Shown piece after piece: positions 54,902 through 62,834 of a stretch of DNA of 64,000 bases (position 1 is its first letter; each line of letters opens with the position of its first letter). The notes beneath the pieces are model-generated. The model did not search any database. It saw only the letters and a program-made list of their open reading frames with translations, and had not been told where the DNA came from. The stretch is from a bacterium. GTDB lineage: Bacteria > Bacillota > Clostridia > Christensenellales > Aristaeellaceae. Both the position numbers and the translations under genes were made by a program. The stretch spans positions 1-64,000 of the forward strand of contig JAQXJZ010000001.1 of the NCBI GenBank assembly GCA_029009515.1, in the 5' to 3' direction.

Positions 54902-56647
54902 ATGGCTAATATGATTCCGCTTACCATTGATGGCGTGAAGGTTGAAGTTCCTGCTGGTACTACGGTTCTTGAGGCTGCCCGTATCGCCAATGTGAACATC
55001 CCCACGCTCTGCTATCTGAAGGATATCAACGCTACCGGCAACTGCCGTATCTGCGTTGTGGACACCGGCGCCCGTGCTCTGCAGGCTGCCTGCGTTCTGC
55101 CCGTGACCCCCAACATGGTGGTCAAGACCAACACTCCTGCCGTGCGCGCCGCCCGTAAGCTCAACCTCGAGCTGATCCTGAGCAACCACGACAAGAAGTG
55201 CCTGAGCTGCTCCCGCAGCCAGAACTGCGAACTGCAGAAGCTGTGCCTGGATCTGGGCGTTGAGAACGGCGATCGTTTCGCTGGTGCTCAGAACAAGTAC
55301 GAAATCGACCTGTCTTCTCCCTCCGTCGTGCGCGACAACAACAAGTGCATTCTGTGCCGTCGTTGCGTGGGCGCTTGCGCGAATGTCCAGAAGATTGGCG
55401 TTATCGGCGCCATGAACCGCGGCTTCAAGACCGCTATCGGCAGCCCCTGGGACAAGAACCTGGCTGAAATGGCTTGCATCAACTGCGGCCAGTGCATCGC
55501 TGTTTGCCCCGTTGGCGCTCTGACCGAGAAGACCGAAACCGACAAGGTTTGGGATGCGATCAACGATCCTACCAAGCACGTTGTCGTGCAGCCCGCTCCC
55601 GCTGTCCGCGCCGCTCTGGGCGAGGAATTTGGCCTGCCCATGGGCACCAGCGTGACCGGCAAGATGGCTGCTGCCATGCGTCGTCTGGGCTTTGACAAGG
55701 TGTTCGACACCGACTTCGGTGCTGACCTGACCATCATGGAAGAGGCCTATGAGCTGATCGACCGCATCACCAACGGCGGCGTTCTGCCCATGATCACCAG
55801 CTGCTCTCCCGGCTGGATCAAGTTCTGCGAGCACTACTATCCCGAGTTCATCCAGAATCTGAGCTCCTGCAAGTCTCCTCACGAGATGGCCGGCGCGATG
55901 ATCAAGACTTACTACGCCGAGAAGGCCGGTATCGATCCCAAGGACATCGTTGTTGTGTCCGTGATGCCCTGCACCGCCAAGAAGTTCGAAGCCAAGCGTC
56001 CTGAGCTGGGCCACAACGGCATGGCTGACGTCGATTACGTCATCACCACCCGCGAGCTCGCCAAGATGATCAAGGAAGCCGGTATCGACTTCTGCAAGCT
56101 GGCTGATGAAGACTTCGACAAGCTGATGGGCGAATCCACCGGCGCTGCCGTTATCTTCGGTGTGACCGGCGGCGTTATGGAAGCTGCTCTGCGTACCGCT
56201 TACGAAGCGATCACCGGCGAAGAGCTGAAGGACGTCAACTTCCACGCTGTCCGCGGCATGGAAGGCATCAAGGAAGCCACTGTTAAGGTTGGCGACCTGG
56301 ATGTGAACGTTGCTGTTTGCTCCAGCACCGGCAAGGCTGCTGAGCTGCTCGACAGCATCAAGGCTGGCGAGAAGACCTATCACTTCATCGAGGTCATGGG
56401 TTGCCCCGGCGGCTGCGTCAATGGCGGCGGTCAGCCCATCGTGTCTGCCCAGGTTCGCAACTGGACCGACATCCGCGCCGAGCGCGCCAAGGCTCTCTAC
56501 TCTGAGGACGAGTCCAAGACCCTTCGCAAGAGTCACGAGAACCCCGAAATCAAGCAGATTTATGCCGACTTCCTCGGCAAGCCCAACAGCCACAAGGCTC
56601 ACGAGCTTCTGCACACCACTTACGAGCAGAGGGATCTGTACATCTGA
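54902..56647 (+). CDS. hydA: [FeFe]-hydrogenase catalytic subunit HydA
   Basis: 581 residues. N-terminal [2Fe-2S] (PTLCYLKDI, GNCRICVV), His-ligated cluster HDKKCLSCSRSQNC, two [4Fe-4S] (CILCRRCVGAC, CINCGQCIAVC), then the H-cluster domain with L1 TSCSPGW, L2 MPCTAKKFEAKRPE, L3 GCPGGCVNGGG. L1 has Ser where classic enzymes have the second Cys. Makes or uses H2 with NADH and reduced ferredoxin. The maturases HydE, HydF and HydG are not in the window. Terminator follows. Confidence 0.96.
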   Translation: MANMIPLTIDGVKVEVPAGTTVLEAARIANVNIPTLCYLKDINATGNCRICVVDTGARALQAACVLPVTPNMVVKTNTPAVRAARKLNLELILSNHDKKCLSCSRSQNCELQKLCLDLGVENGDRFAGAQNKYEIDLSSPSVVRDNNKCILCRRCVGACANVQKIGVIGAMNRGFKTAIGSPWDKNLAEMACINCGQCIAVCPVGALTEKTETDKVWDAINDPTKHVVVQPAPAVRAALGEEFGLPMGTSVTGKMAAAMRRLGFDKVFDTDFGADLTIMEEAYELIDRITNGGVLPMITSCSPGWIKFCEHYYPEFIQNLSSCKSPHEMAGAMIKTYYAEKAGIDPKDIVVVSVMPCTAKKFEAKRPELGHNGMADVDYVITTRELAKMIKEAGIDFCKLADEDFDKLMGESTGAAVIFGVTGGVMEAALRTAYEAITGEELKDVNFHAVRGMEGIKEATVKVGDLDVNVAVCSSTGKAAELLDSIKAGEKTYHFIEVMGCPGGCVNGGGQPIVSAQVRNWTDIRAERAKALYSEDESKTLRKSHENPEIKQIYADFLGKPNSHKAHELLHTTYEQRDLYI

Positions 56648-56661
56648 TTGTAAGTTTTCTG

Positions 56662-56694
56662 CAGGTGGGAGAGATAATCTCCCACCTGTTTTTT
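56662..56694 (+). terminator. Terminator of the hydrogenase operon
   Basis: CAGGTGGGAG (56662-56671) pairs with CTCCCACCTG (56679-56688), followed by TTTTTT. Confidence 0.92.
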
Positions 56695-56783
56695 ACATTT
56701 CAAAACTTTGAACAAAGTATGGCTTTTTGGCGCAACGTGTCGTATACTGGTAAAAGAGTACGAAACCCGGGAGGTATGATTGC

Positions 56784-56981
56784 ATGCAAGAACCGCCGCG
56801 CCATGAGCCGCAGCCTGCTCCTAAGCCCAGAAGGGGCAGACGCCGCAGTCGTGTAAGGCGCTTTTTTTGTGGATATCTGATGTTTGTTGGTTCTTTGACC
56901 ACTCTGTATGTACTCATCCAGCTGCTTGTGTGGGCGTTTGTGGAAATTGGCAAGTGGATGCCTGCCAACCCCGGATTGTAA
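56784..56981 (+). CDS. Small membrane protein, 65 residues
   Basis: Basic, proline-rich N terminus (RRGRRRSRVRR at about 17-27) then one hydrophobic segment (about 29-55). CGGGAGG lies 9 bases before the ATG, supporting translation. No family recognised. Probably co-transcribed with the DUF4230-like gene 12 bases downstream. Confidence 0.7.
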   Translation: MQEPPRHEPQPAPKPRRGRRRSRVRRFFCGYLMFVGSLTTLYVLIQLLVWAFVEIGKWMPANPGL

Positions 56982-56993
56982 TGGAGGTACAGA

Positions 56994-57614
56994 ATGAAAA
57001 AATTCCTGAAGCGCTTTTTTTCATTTTTGCTCATGCTCGTTTTCGCGTTTGCTCTTGTGCAATATGGACCGAATCTCTACGTGCGCTTTTTTGGCGAGAA
57101 GAATGCACGTTGGATCAGCGAGCGATTTTCTGAAACCCTGAAAGAGAAGAACGAGCTGGTTGTGTACGAGATTGAAACCACTGGACAGGAAACGGTTACG
57201 CAGGATGCCTGGCTGCTTGGCACCGTGCAGAAGGTTGAACTGCCTTACTCGTTCCAGATGTCCTTTACGGTCGACCTTTCCAGTGCCAAGGTTGACGTGG
57301 CCGAGAACGTCATCAAGGTCCGTGTTCCTTCGCCTGAAGCAGGCTATCAGAAACTGACGGTTGACGAGAACAACATCCGCAAGAATGACTGGCTCTATCC
57401 GCTTACGCCGGAACGCTACGAGCAGATCAAACGTCATGTAGAAAACAAACTGTATGACGAATACAGTGTGAATCAAGACTATTGCGATCACGCCTGGAAT
57501 GTGACAGTTCACAACCTGCAGAAACTATTTCGAGCTGTGACAGATCAAAGTCTGTTTGGCGATGTTTATGAAATTCAGATCATTCAGGATGACAGCCTTC
57601 TCATTGAAAAATAA
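56994..57614 (+). CDS. Membrane-anchored protein, DUF4230-like
   Basis: 206 residues. N-terminal anchor (about 7-25), then an extracytoplasmic domain with strands KVELPYSFQMSFTVDL, VAENVIKVRVPSPEAG that resembles DUF4230. Function unknown. GGAGGT before the ATG. Followed by a strong terminator. Confidence 0.7.
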   Translation: MKKFLKRFFSFLLMLVFAFALVQYGPNLYVRFFGEKNARWISERFSETLKEKNELVVYEIETTGQETVTQDAWLLGTVQKVELPYSFQMSFTVDLSSAKVDVAENVIKVRVPSPEAGYQKLTVDENNIRKNDWLYPLTPERYEQIKRHVENKLYDEYSVNQDYCDHAWNVTVHNLQKLFRAVTDQSLFGDVYEIQIIQDDSLLIEK

Positions 57615-57629
57615 TTGAATGCCTGAGTG

Positions 57630-57658
57630 AAGCCGACCTTTTTGGGTCGGCTTTTTTT
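57630..57658 (+). terminator. Terminator after the DUF4230-like gene
   Basis: AAGCCGACC (57630-57638) pairs with GGTCGGCTT (57645-57653), then T7. Confidence 0.92.
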
Positions 57659-57710
57659 GATCAATAAACGTAACAATCTGTTGTATAACCGTCCATTTGT
57701 TCCAATGATA

Positions 57711-57739
57711 TTTACATATTGTGAAAATAGTGTTACAAT
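57711..57739 (+). promoter_or_regulatory. Promoter of the motor operon
   Basis: TTTACA (57711-57716), 17 bases, TACAAT (57734-57739), in an A/T-rich stretch. The ATG at 57786 is 47 bases downstream. Confidence 0.6.
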
Positions 57740-57785
57740 TATCATTGTTTGATTGTCATCAATGGATTTCACCGGAGGTGTAGAA

Positions 57786-58994
57786 ATGGATAATGTCATT
57801 ATGACAAGGCTTACGGCGAATCTTTCGGAAATAGTGGTTTATGCTGCCATCGTGGTTGTCACATTGACTGGTTTTTGCAAGTGTATTTATCCGCTGCTTC
57901 GTAATGCAGCGCTTCTCAATCGCGCAGTTGTCAAGCTGGAGAAAAGCACTGCCGCAGGCGATCGTCCTCTTTGGCGCGAAGCGCGCTTTCTTGGCAGATC
58001 TCTGCGCAATGAGTGGCAGCAGTTCCTGCTGAATGCCGGGCAGCTTGATCTTCGCGGCATGCCCTGTGATACTGGCGAATACATCAACGAAGAAACCGTC
58101 ATCGACAAGCCCGGCCATGCGCAGCTTGCTGAGCTGATTCCCAGTTTACTGACTTCTCTGGGTATCCTGGGTACCTTCATGGGCTTGATGCAGGGCCTCA
58201 CCAGCGTCGATTTCTCCAATGCCGAAGGTACCATTCAGAGCATTCCTCAGCTTCTGGGTGGTATGAAGTTTGCATTTGCCACGTCTGTAGCTGGCATTGC
58301 CTGTTCGCTGACATTCAACATGTTGAATCGTATGGCTGTTGGCCGCGCTGTTCGCGCATTGGATAACTTTGAAGATGCTTTCTACGAGCTTGCCATGCCG
58401 CGTCCGCTTCAGCCCGAAGTGCAGATGATCTGCCAGAAACAGGACGATGAAGCACGGATGATTCGACTGGCAGAAAGCATCAGCAACCATGTAGCTGCAT
58501 CCCTTGAAATGGCGGTCAGCCGGGCCATGAATCCGCTGACACAGTCGCTTGATACCTTCATTAAGTGCGCAACTCGTGAACAGGTTGACGGCGTACGCAG
58601 GATTGTGGGGCAGTTTGTGCAGCAGCTGAATGTAACGCTGAATGAACAGATCAGCTCTCTCGGTGAAAACATGCGTGTGGTTTCGGAAGCCCAGAAGGAA
58701 ACGCAGAAAAACCTGCACAATACCATTGCCGCTGTACAGGCGATGTCCAATGCTGCGCAGGATATCCAGCATTCCACCAGCGAAATCGCTGCCAATATGC
58801 AGCAGCTGAGCGATGAGATGCACATGCGCAGCGAGGCCGCTGTGAATGCGCAGGATTCTGCTGATCAGCTGGCTGTACGCCTTGAAAACCTGAGCGATTC
58901 TCTGCGCCGCATGCAGCTTGCGGTCGATGTGCTGACTGCTGAACTGAATGGAACACAGCTGCCTGTGCTGGACGACGATAACGTGGAGATGTAA
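57786..58994 (+). CDS. MotA/TolQ/ExbB-like ion-channel subunit with long helical tail
   Basis: 402 residues. Three membrane helices (about 14-38, 116-138, 160-180), the ExbB/TolQ/MotA core, with the conserved polar Thr in KFAFATSVAGIACSL. From about 240 a cytoplasmic tail of some 150 residues looks fully helical, like a chemoreceptor coil (QDIQHSTSEIAANMQQLSDE). This tail resembles the design of ZorA of Zorya defence systems, but is much shorter. Start ATG 57786 with GGAGGT 7 bases upstream; an in-frame ATG/alternative at 57753 lies before the ribosome site. Paired with the OmpA-like protein 15 bases downstream. Confidence 0.85.
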   Translation: MDNVIMTRLTANLSEIVVYAAIVVVTLTGFCKCIYPLLRNAALLNRAVVKLEKSTAAGDRPLWREARFLGRSLRNEWQQFLLNAGQLDLRGMPCDTGEYINEETVIDKPGHAQLAELIPSLLTSLGILGTFMGLMQGLTSVDFSNAEGTIQSIPQLLGGMKFAFATSVAGIACSLTFNMLNRMAVGRAVRALDNFEDAFYELAMPRPLQPEVQMICQKQDDEARMIRLAESISNHVAASLEMAVSRAMNPLTQSLDTFIKCATREQVDGVRRIVGQFVQQLNVTLNEQISSLGENMRVVSEAQKETQKNLHNTIAAVQAMSNAAQDIQHSTSEIAANMQQLSDEMHMRSEAAVNAQDSADQLAVRLENLSDSLRRMQLAVDVLTAELNGTQLPVLDDDNVEM

Positions 58995-59009
58995 GAAGGA
59001 GGGGAGGCA

Positions 59010-60116
59010 ATGGCTCGCAGAAAGAGAAACCGTCGTATGAGCGGAAAGGCGGATGGCGGATCTGCATGGATCAGCTATTCGGATATGATGGCAGCACTGC
59101 TGTTGCTGTTTGTTCTCATACTTTGTTACAGCCTTTACCAATACTTTATCATGCTCGAAACCAAAACAGCCGAGCTGGACGAGCAGGCCCTCCTTTTGGG
59201 CAAGCAGCAGTTAACGCTTGACGAGCAAAAGAAGACGCTTGAAAAGCAGCAAACCACGCTTAATCTGCAGCAGACTACGCTGGAAAAACAGCAGAAAGAG
59301 CTGGAAACGCAACAGACGGCTCTGAAAACGCAGGAAACAGAGTTGTCTGCCGCGCTTACGCAGCTTGATGAGCAAAGGGGATTGCTGACCAAGCAGGAGC
59401 TGACCCTTGAAGAGCAGGAAAAGATTATCCTGGCTGCTCAAAAAGAGCTTACCACCAAAGAAACAGAACTAAAGAAAGCCAATACCGAACTTGAGACGCA
59501 GCAGAAGGCTTTGCTGGATGCAACCATCCTGCTTGGCGAACAGCAAAAAGCCATGGAAACTCAGCAGCGCAAGCTGGATGATCTGGTTGGTGTTCGCACG
59601 AAGATTGTTCGTGAGCTAACGACCGCGCTGAATAAGGCCGCACTCAAGGCAAGTGTAGACGCCAACACCGGTGATATTGTGCTGGAAAGCGCTGTGTTCT
59701 TTGATTATGGCAAAAACACCATCAAAGAAGCCGGTCAGGCATTCCTGGATCAGTTCATTCCCATTTACCTTGGGGTTCTGCTTCAGCCCGAATACGATGA
59801 TTATCTTGGTGAAATCATTATCGAGGGCCATACCGATACCAACGGCGAATATCTGTTCAACCTCGAACTCTCTCAGGAGCGCGCGCTGAGCGTTGCAGCG
59901 TATTGCCTGGAAATGCCTTCACTTACGAATAACCAGTTGGAAAAGCTGCGCGAAATTCTCACTGCGAAGGGCAGAAGCGAATCCGATCCCATCTACAATG
60001 CGGATGGAACTATCAACATGGAAGCGTGCAGACGCGTTGAGTTCAAATTCCGCATGAAGGATTCCGAGATGATTGACGAAATTCGCGATATTCTGTCATC
60101 TGACGACATGCAGTAA
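59010..60116 (+). CDS. MotB/OmpA-like stator protein with long coiled coil
   Basis: 368 residues. Basic N terminus, then a MotB-type plug helix WISYSDMMAALLLLFVLIL with the ion-carrying Asp (residue 25). Residues about 50-200 form a heptad coiled coil of Gln-rich units (LEKQQTTLNLQQTTLEKQQ). The C terminus is an OmpA peptidoglycan-binding domain (IIIEGHTDTNGEYLFNLELS, RRVEFKF). The coil, about 20 nm by rule of thumb, could span the thick Gram-positive wall. Likely the stator partner of the MotA-like gene. GAAGGAGGGGAGG before the ATG. No flagellar genes are near. Confidence 0.87.
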   Translation: MARRKRNRRMSGKADGGSAWISYSDMMAALLLLFVLILCYSLYQYFIMLETKTAELDEQALLLGKQQLTLDEQKKTLEKQQTTLNLQQTTLEKQQKELETQQTALKTQETELSAALTQLDEQRGLLTKQELTLEEQEKIILAAQKELTTKETELKKANTELETQQKALLDATILLGEQQKAMETQQRKLDDLVGVRTKIVRELTTALNKAALKASVDANTGDIVLESAVFFDYGKNTIKEAGQAFLDQFIPIYLGVLLQPEYDDYLGEIIIEGHTDTNGEYLFNLELSQERALSVAAYCLEMPSLTNNQLEKLREILTAKGRSESDPIYNADGTINMEACRRVEFKFRMKDSEMIDEIRDILSSDDMQ

Positions 60117-60126
60117 AGGAGCTTGC

Positions 60127-60621
60127 ATGAAAGGACTCAAAATTGCAGCCATTGCATCTTTTTCGCTGCTTCTGGTTATGCTGGTACTGGTAGGGTACCT
60201 GTTTATGACGGCCGAAGTTTCGGTGGTACAGGTAACGGCGCATGGCATACCGGCCTCTTCGGATCCTGCTGCGTTTGAACAGCTGAAGACGTCAGTTGAG
60301 GAAGGAACATTTCAGGGGACATTATTTCAGAAACCTCTTGAATGGAAGGATGCAAGCGAATACGTCTATCTGACCTATACCATTAGACTGCAGAACAATT
60401 GCCTTGTTCCTATCGATATGGTGGAAGCTCAGGTTGTTCCGCTTTCTACAGATATCCTGCAGATTGGTGACTATGAAGTTCGTTCGCTGGATCTCAAAAG
60501 CCAAGGCGATCTGAACGTGCGTATTCTGGCTCCTAAGGACACTCATTCTGTACGCGAGCTGATTGTCACGTATTATCTCTGGGGCGTCTCAGGAAGCGTT
60601 AAAACGCTGTTTGGACAGTAA
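60127..60621 (+). CDS. Anchored extracytoplasmic protein, 164 residues, unrecognised
   Basis: Membrane anchor at about 5-28, then a beta-rich outside domain (YVYLTYTIRLQNNCLVPIDM) that might be immunoglobulin-like. AAAGGAG lies before ATG 60127, 10 bases after the OmpA-like gene, so it belongs to the motor operon. No family recognised; could be a third component of the motor. Confidence 0.7.
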   Translation: MKGLKIAAIASFSLLLVMLVLVGYLFMTAEVSVVQVTAHGIPASSDPAAFEQLKTSVEEGTFQGTLFQKPLEWKDASEYVYLTYTIRLQNNCLVPIDMVEAQVVPLSTDILQIGDYEVRSLDLKSQGDLNVRILAPKDTHSVRELIVTYYLWGVSGSVKTLFGQ

Positions 60622-60661
60622 AAACAAACTGATAAGCCGCTTTTTGATTAGGAGGTTTGTT

Positions 60662-61639
60662 ATGTGTACTGCCGTTTCTTATCAGCCTAAAGATCATTAC
60701 TTTGGTCGTAATCTCGATCTTGAATACTCATATAACGAAACCATTACCATCACACCGCGGTGTTTTCCGCTTCATTTCCGGCATGCAAATACGCTTGAAC
60801 ATCACCTTGCAATGATTGGCATGGCCTATGTAGCGGATGGGTATCCACTCTACTACGAGGCAACAAATGAGGCAGGACTCAGCATGGCAGGTCTCAATTT
60901 CCCGGGAAACGCGGTGTATTGCAGTAACCCTGAAAGCCATGAATCAGTTGCCCCTTTTGAATTGATCCCCTGGATTCTGGCACAGTACAGTAATGCTGCT
61001 GAAGCCGTGGAAGCCATCAAACAGCTCAGTCTTGTTCATGAGCATTTCAGAGATGATCTTCCCGTCACACCACTTCATTGGCTTCTTTCAGACAAGGACG
61101 CATCGTTTGTCATCGAAAGTATGACCGACGGAATACTCATTCTCGAGAATCCTGTTGGTGTTCTCACGAATAATCCGCCTTTTGAGTACCATATGCTGCG
61201 TCTCAATGACTTCCTGAATGTTACAAACCGGCCGCCTGAGAACCGCTTTGCCGATGAAATCACGCTGGTTCCATACAGCCTTGGCATGGGCAGTATAGGC
61301 CTGCCTGGCGATATGTCATCCTCCTCACGCTTCGTTCGTGCAGCTTTCGTTAAAGCAAACTCCATCCCTTCGGACGATGACGCAGAAAATCTCTCGCAAT
61401 TCTTTCATATTCTGGATGCAGTCTTTCAGCCCAAAGGCTGTACAATGCTGCAGTCTGGGCTTTACGAATACACGCTCTATTCCAGCTGCTGCAATACAAC
61501 ACGAGGCGTGTACTACTACAAAACCTACGAAAACAACCAGATTTCAGGTGTAAATATGCATGCGGAAAATCTGGACGCTTCTTCTCTGATCATATATCCT
61601 ATGCTGTCTGCTCAGCAAATCCACATGCAAAATCAATAA
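60662..61639 (+). CDS. Choloylglycine hydrolase family, likely bile salt hydrolase
   Basis: Ntn hydrolase cleaving the amide of conjugated bile acids (penicillin V acylase is the sister activity). 325 residues, normal length. Nucleophile Cys2 follows directly after Met1, which must be removed. Matching active-site residues: Arg16 and Asp19 in GRNLDLE, Asn79 in AGLNFPG, Asn171 in TNNPPF, Arg223 in SSSRFVR; the YSSCCNTTRGVYY block is also typical. Intracellular, no signal peptide. AGGAGG before ATG 60662; 40 bases after the previous gene. Bile salt versus penicillin V preference cannot be settled by eye. Confidence 0.9.
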   Translation: MCTAVSYQPKDHYFGRNLDLEYSYNETITITPRCFPLHFRHANTLEHHLAMIGMAYVADGYPLYYEATNEAGLSMAGLNFPGNAVYCSNPESHESVAPFELIPWILAQYSNAAEAVEAIKQLSLVHEHFRDDLPVTPLHWLLSDKDASFVIESMTDGILILENPVGVLTNNPPFEYHMLRLNDFLNVTNRPPENRFADEITLVPYSLGMGSIGLPGDMSSSSRFVRAAFVKANSIPSDDDAENLSQFFHILDAVFQPKGCTMLQSGLYEYTLYSSCCNTTRGVYYYKTYENNQISGVNMHAENLDASSLIIYPMLSAQQIHMQNQ

Positions 61640-61640
61640 G

Positions 61641-61673
61641 AAAAGGAGCGGGACAATCGTCTCGCTCCTTTTG
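61641..61673. terminator. Terminator between bsh and nagA
   Basis: AAAAGGAGCGGGAC (61641-61654) pairs with GTCTCGCTCCTTTT (61659-61672) around AATC, with one G-T pair. A and T flanks let it serve both convergent genes. Confidence 0.85.
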
Positions 61674-61688
61674 GGTGAACGGATTGAA

Positions 61689-62804
61689 TCAGCCGATGGT
61701 TCCCACAAACTCATACTTCTCGTCAAAGCGGGCGAAGATGGCGGGGGAGCCAACCTTGATCATGCCCATCTCGCTATTGCCAATGGACTCAGCAGGCGTA
61801 GAAGTGGTCATGGTGGCAGCCTCTTCAGCGGTTGCGCCAAAGGCCATCAGATTCTGGAATGCACGCACCATGGTCAGCGTGCTGCCCGCCAGCGTGCCGT
61901 CTTCCAGACGAGCTGCGCCCTCCTTCACAAACACATCCTGACCACCCAGCTGGTACTTGCCATCGGGCATGCCGGCTGCTTCCATGGCGTCGGTGATGGC
62001 CACGGCAAGCTTCTTGCCTTTGCAGCGCATAATCAGGCGCACGATGTCGGGATGGAGGTGAATGCCGTCGCTGATGAATTCGCAGGCAATGCGGTCATCC
62101 ACCATAGCGGCACCGGGCACACCGGGCGCTCGATGATTCAGAGGCGTCTGCGCGTTGAAGGTGTGGGTGATGTGATTGGCGCCATGATCAGCAGCGGCGT
62201 GGACGGTTTCCGCATCCGCAGAGGTATGGCCGATGCTGACGGTAATGCCGCTTTCAGTCAGACGCTTGATGAAATCCAGCGCGCCTTCCTTTTCAGGAGC
62301 CATCGTGATCATGCGCACAATGCCTTCATTGCCGCCGGTATACAGCTGCCAGTTCTCTTCGTTAGGAAGCACGAAGTACTGCTTGGGCTGAGCACCCGCC
62401 TTGCTTTCACTCAGGAAGGGAGCTTCCATGTGAGCGCCAAGAACGATTGCTCCGTCCTTTTCAGGAGTGTCCATCACAGCCTTGATGCCGTCAAGCGCCT
62501 TGCACGTATCTTCGGGACTGGCACTCATGGTGGTGGGAAGGAAGGCAGCCACGCCGAATTTCTTCAGTTCACGACTCATGTGACGTACAGCTTCTTCACC
62601 ATTCATGGTATCCTTGCCCATGAAGGCATGAATGTGAACATCCACGAAGCCCGGCAGAAGCACATCGCCGCCAAGATCAAGCACCTTTTCGCCGTTTTCA
62701 GGCAGGTTGGAACCGATCTGGGCAATCTTACCATCCTTCACCAGGATATCGGTGTTGTCGTTGAATACACCATTGATAAAAGCCCTTGCGTTGCGAATGA
62801 TCAT
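61689..62804 (-). CDS. nagA: N-acetylglucosamine-6-phosphate deacetylase
   Basis: Deacetylates GlcNAc-6-P, linking amino-sugar use and wall recycling. 371 residues; amidohydrolase fold with DVHIHAFMGKDT, HMEAPFLS, GHTSADAET, HTFNAQTPLNHRAPG and ITDAMEAAG. GAAGG precedes the ATG. Thirty bases after potD and likely on the same transcript, although nagB is not in view. Confidence 0.95.
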   Translation of the reverse strand: MIIRNARAFINGVFNDNTDILVKDGKIAQIGSNLPENGEKVLDLGGDVLLPGFVDVHIHAFMGKDTMNGEEAVRHMSRELKKFGVAAFLPTTMSASPEDTCKALDGIKAVMDTPEKDGAIVLGAHMEAPFLSESKAGAQPKQYFVLPNEENWQLYTGGNEGIVRMITMAPEKEGALDFIKRLTESGITVSIGHTSADAETVHAAADHGANHITHTFNAQTPLNHRAPGVPGAAMVDDRIACEFISDGIHLHPDIVRLIMRCKGKKLAVAITDAMEAAGMPDGKYQLGGQDVFVKEGAARLEDGTLAGSTLTMVRAFQNLMAFGATAEEAATMTTSTPAESIGNSEMGMIKVGSPAIFARFDEKYEFVGTIG

Positions 62805-62834
62805 GGTAACCTTCCTTTCTTTTTCCTTTGCTCG

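Noticed and set aside
51563..56614. Long minus-strand frame over the hydrogenase operon as a gene
   Set aside because: It runs opposite to five well-supported genes, has low-complexity His/Ala/Gly-rich content and no ribosome site or family motif.
57786..60116. Zorya defence system
   Set aside because: Only ZorA/ZorB-like parts are present and the ZorA-like tail is short; no helicase or nuclease effector is adjacent.
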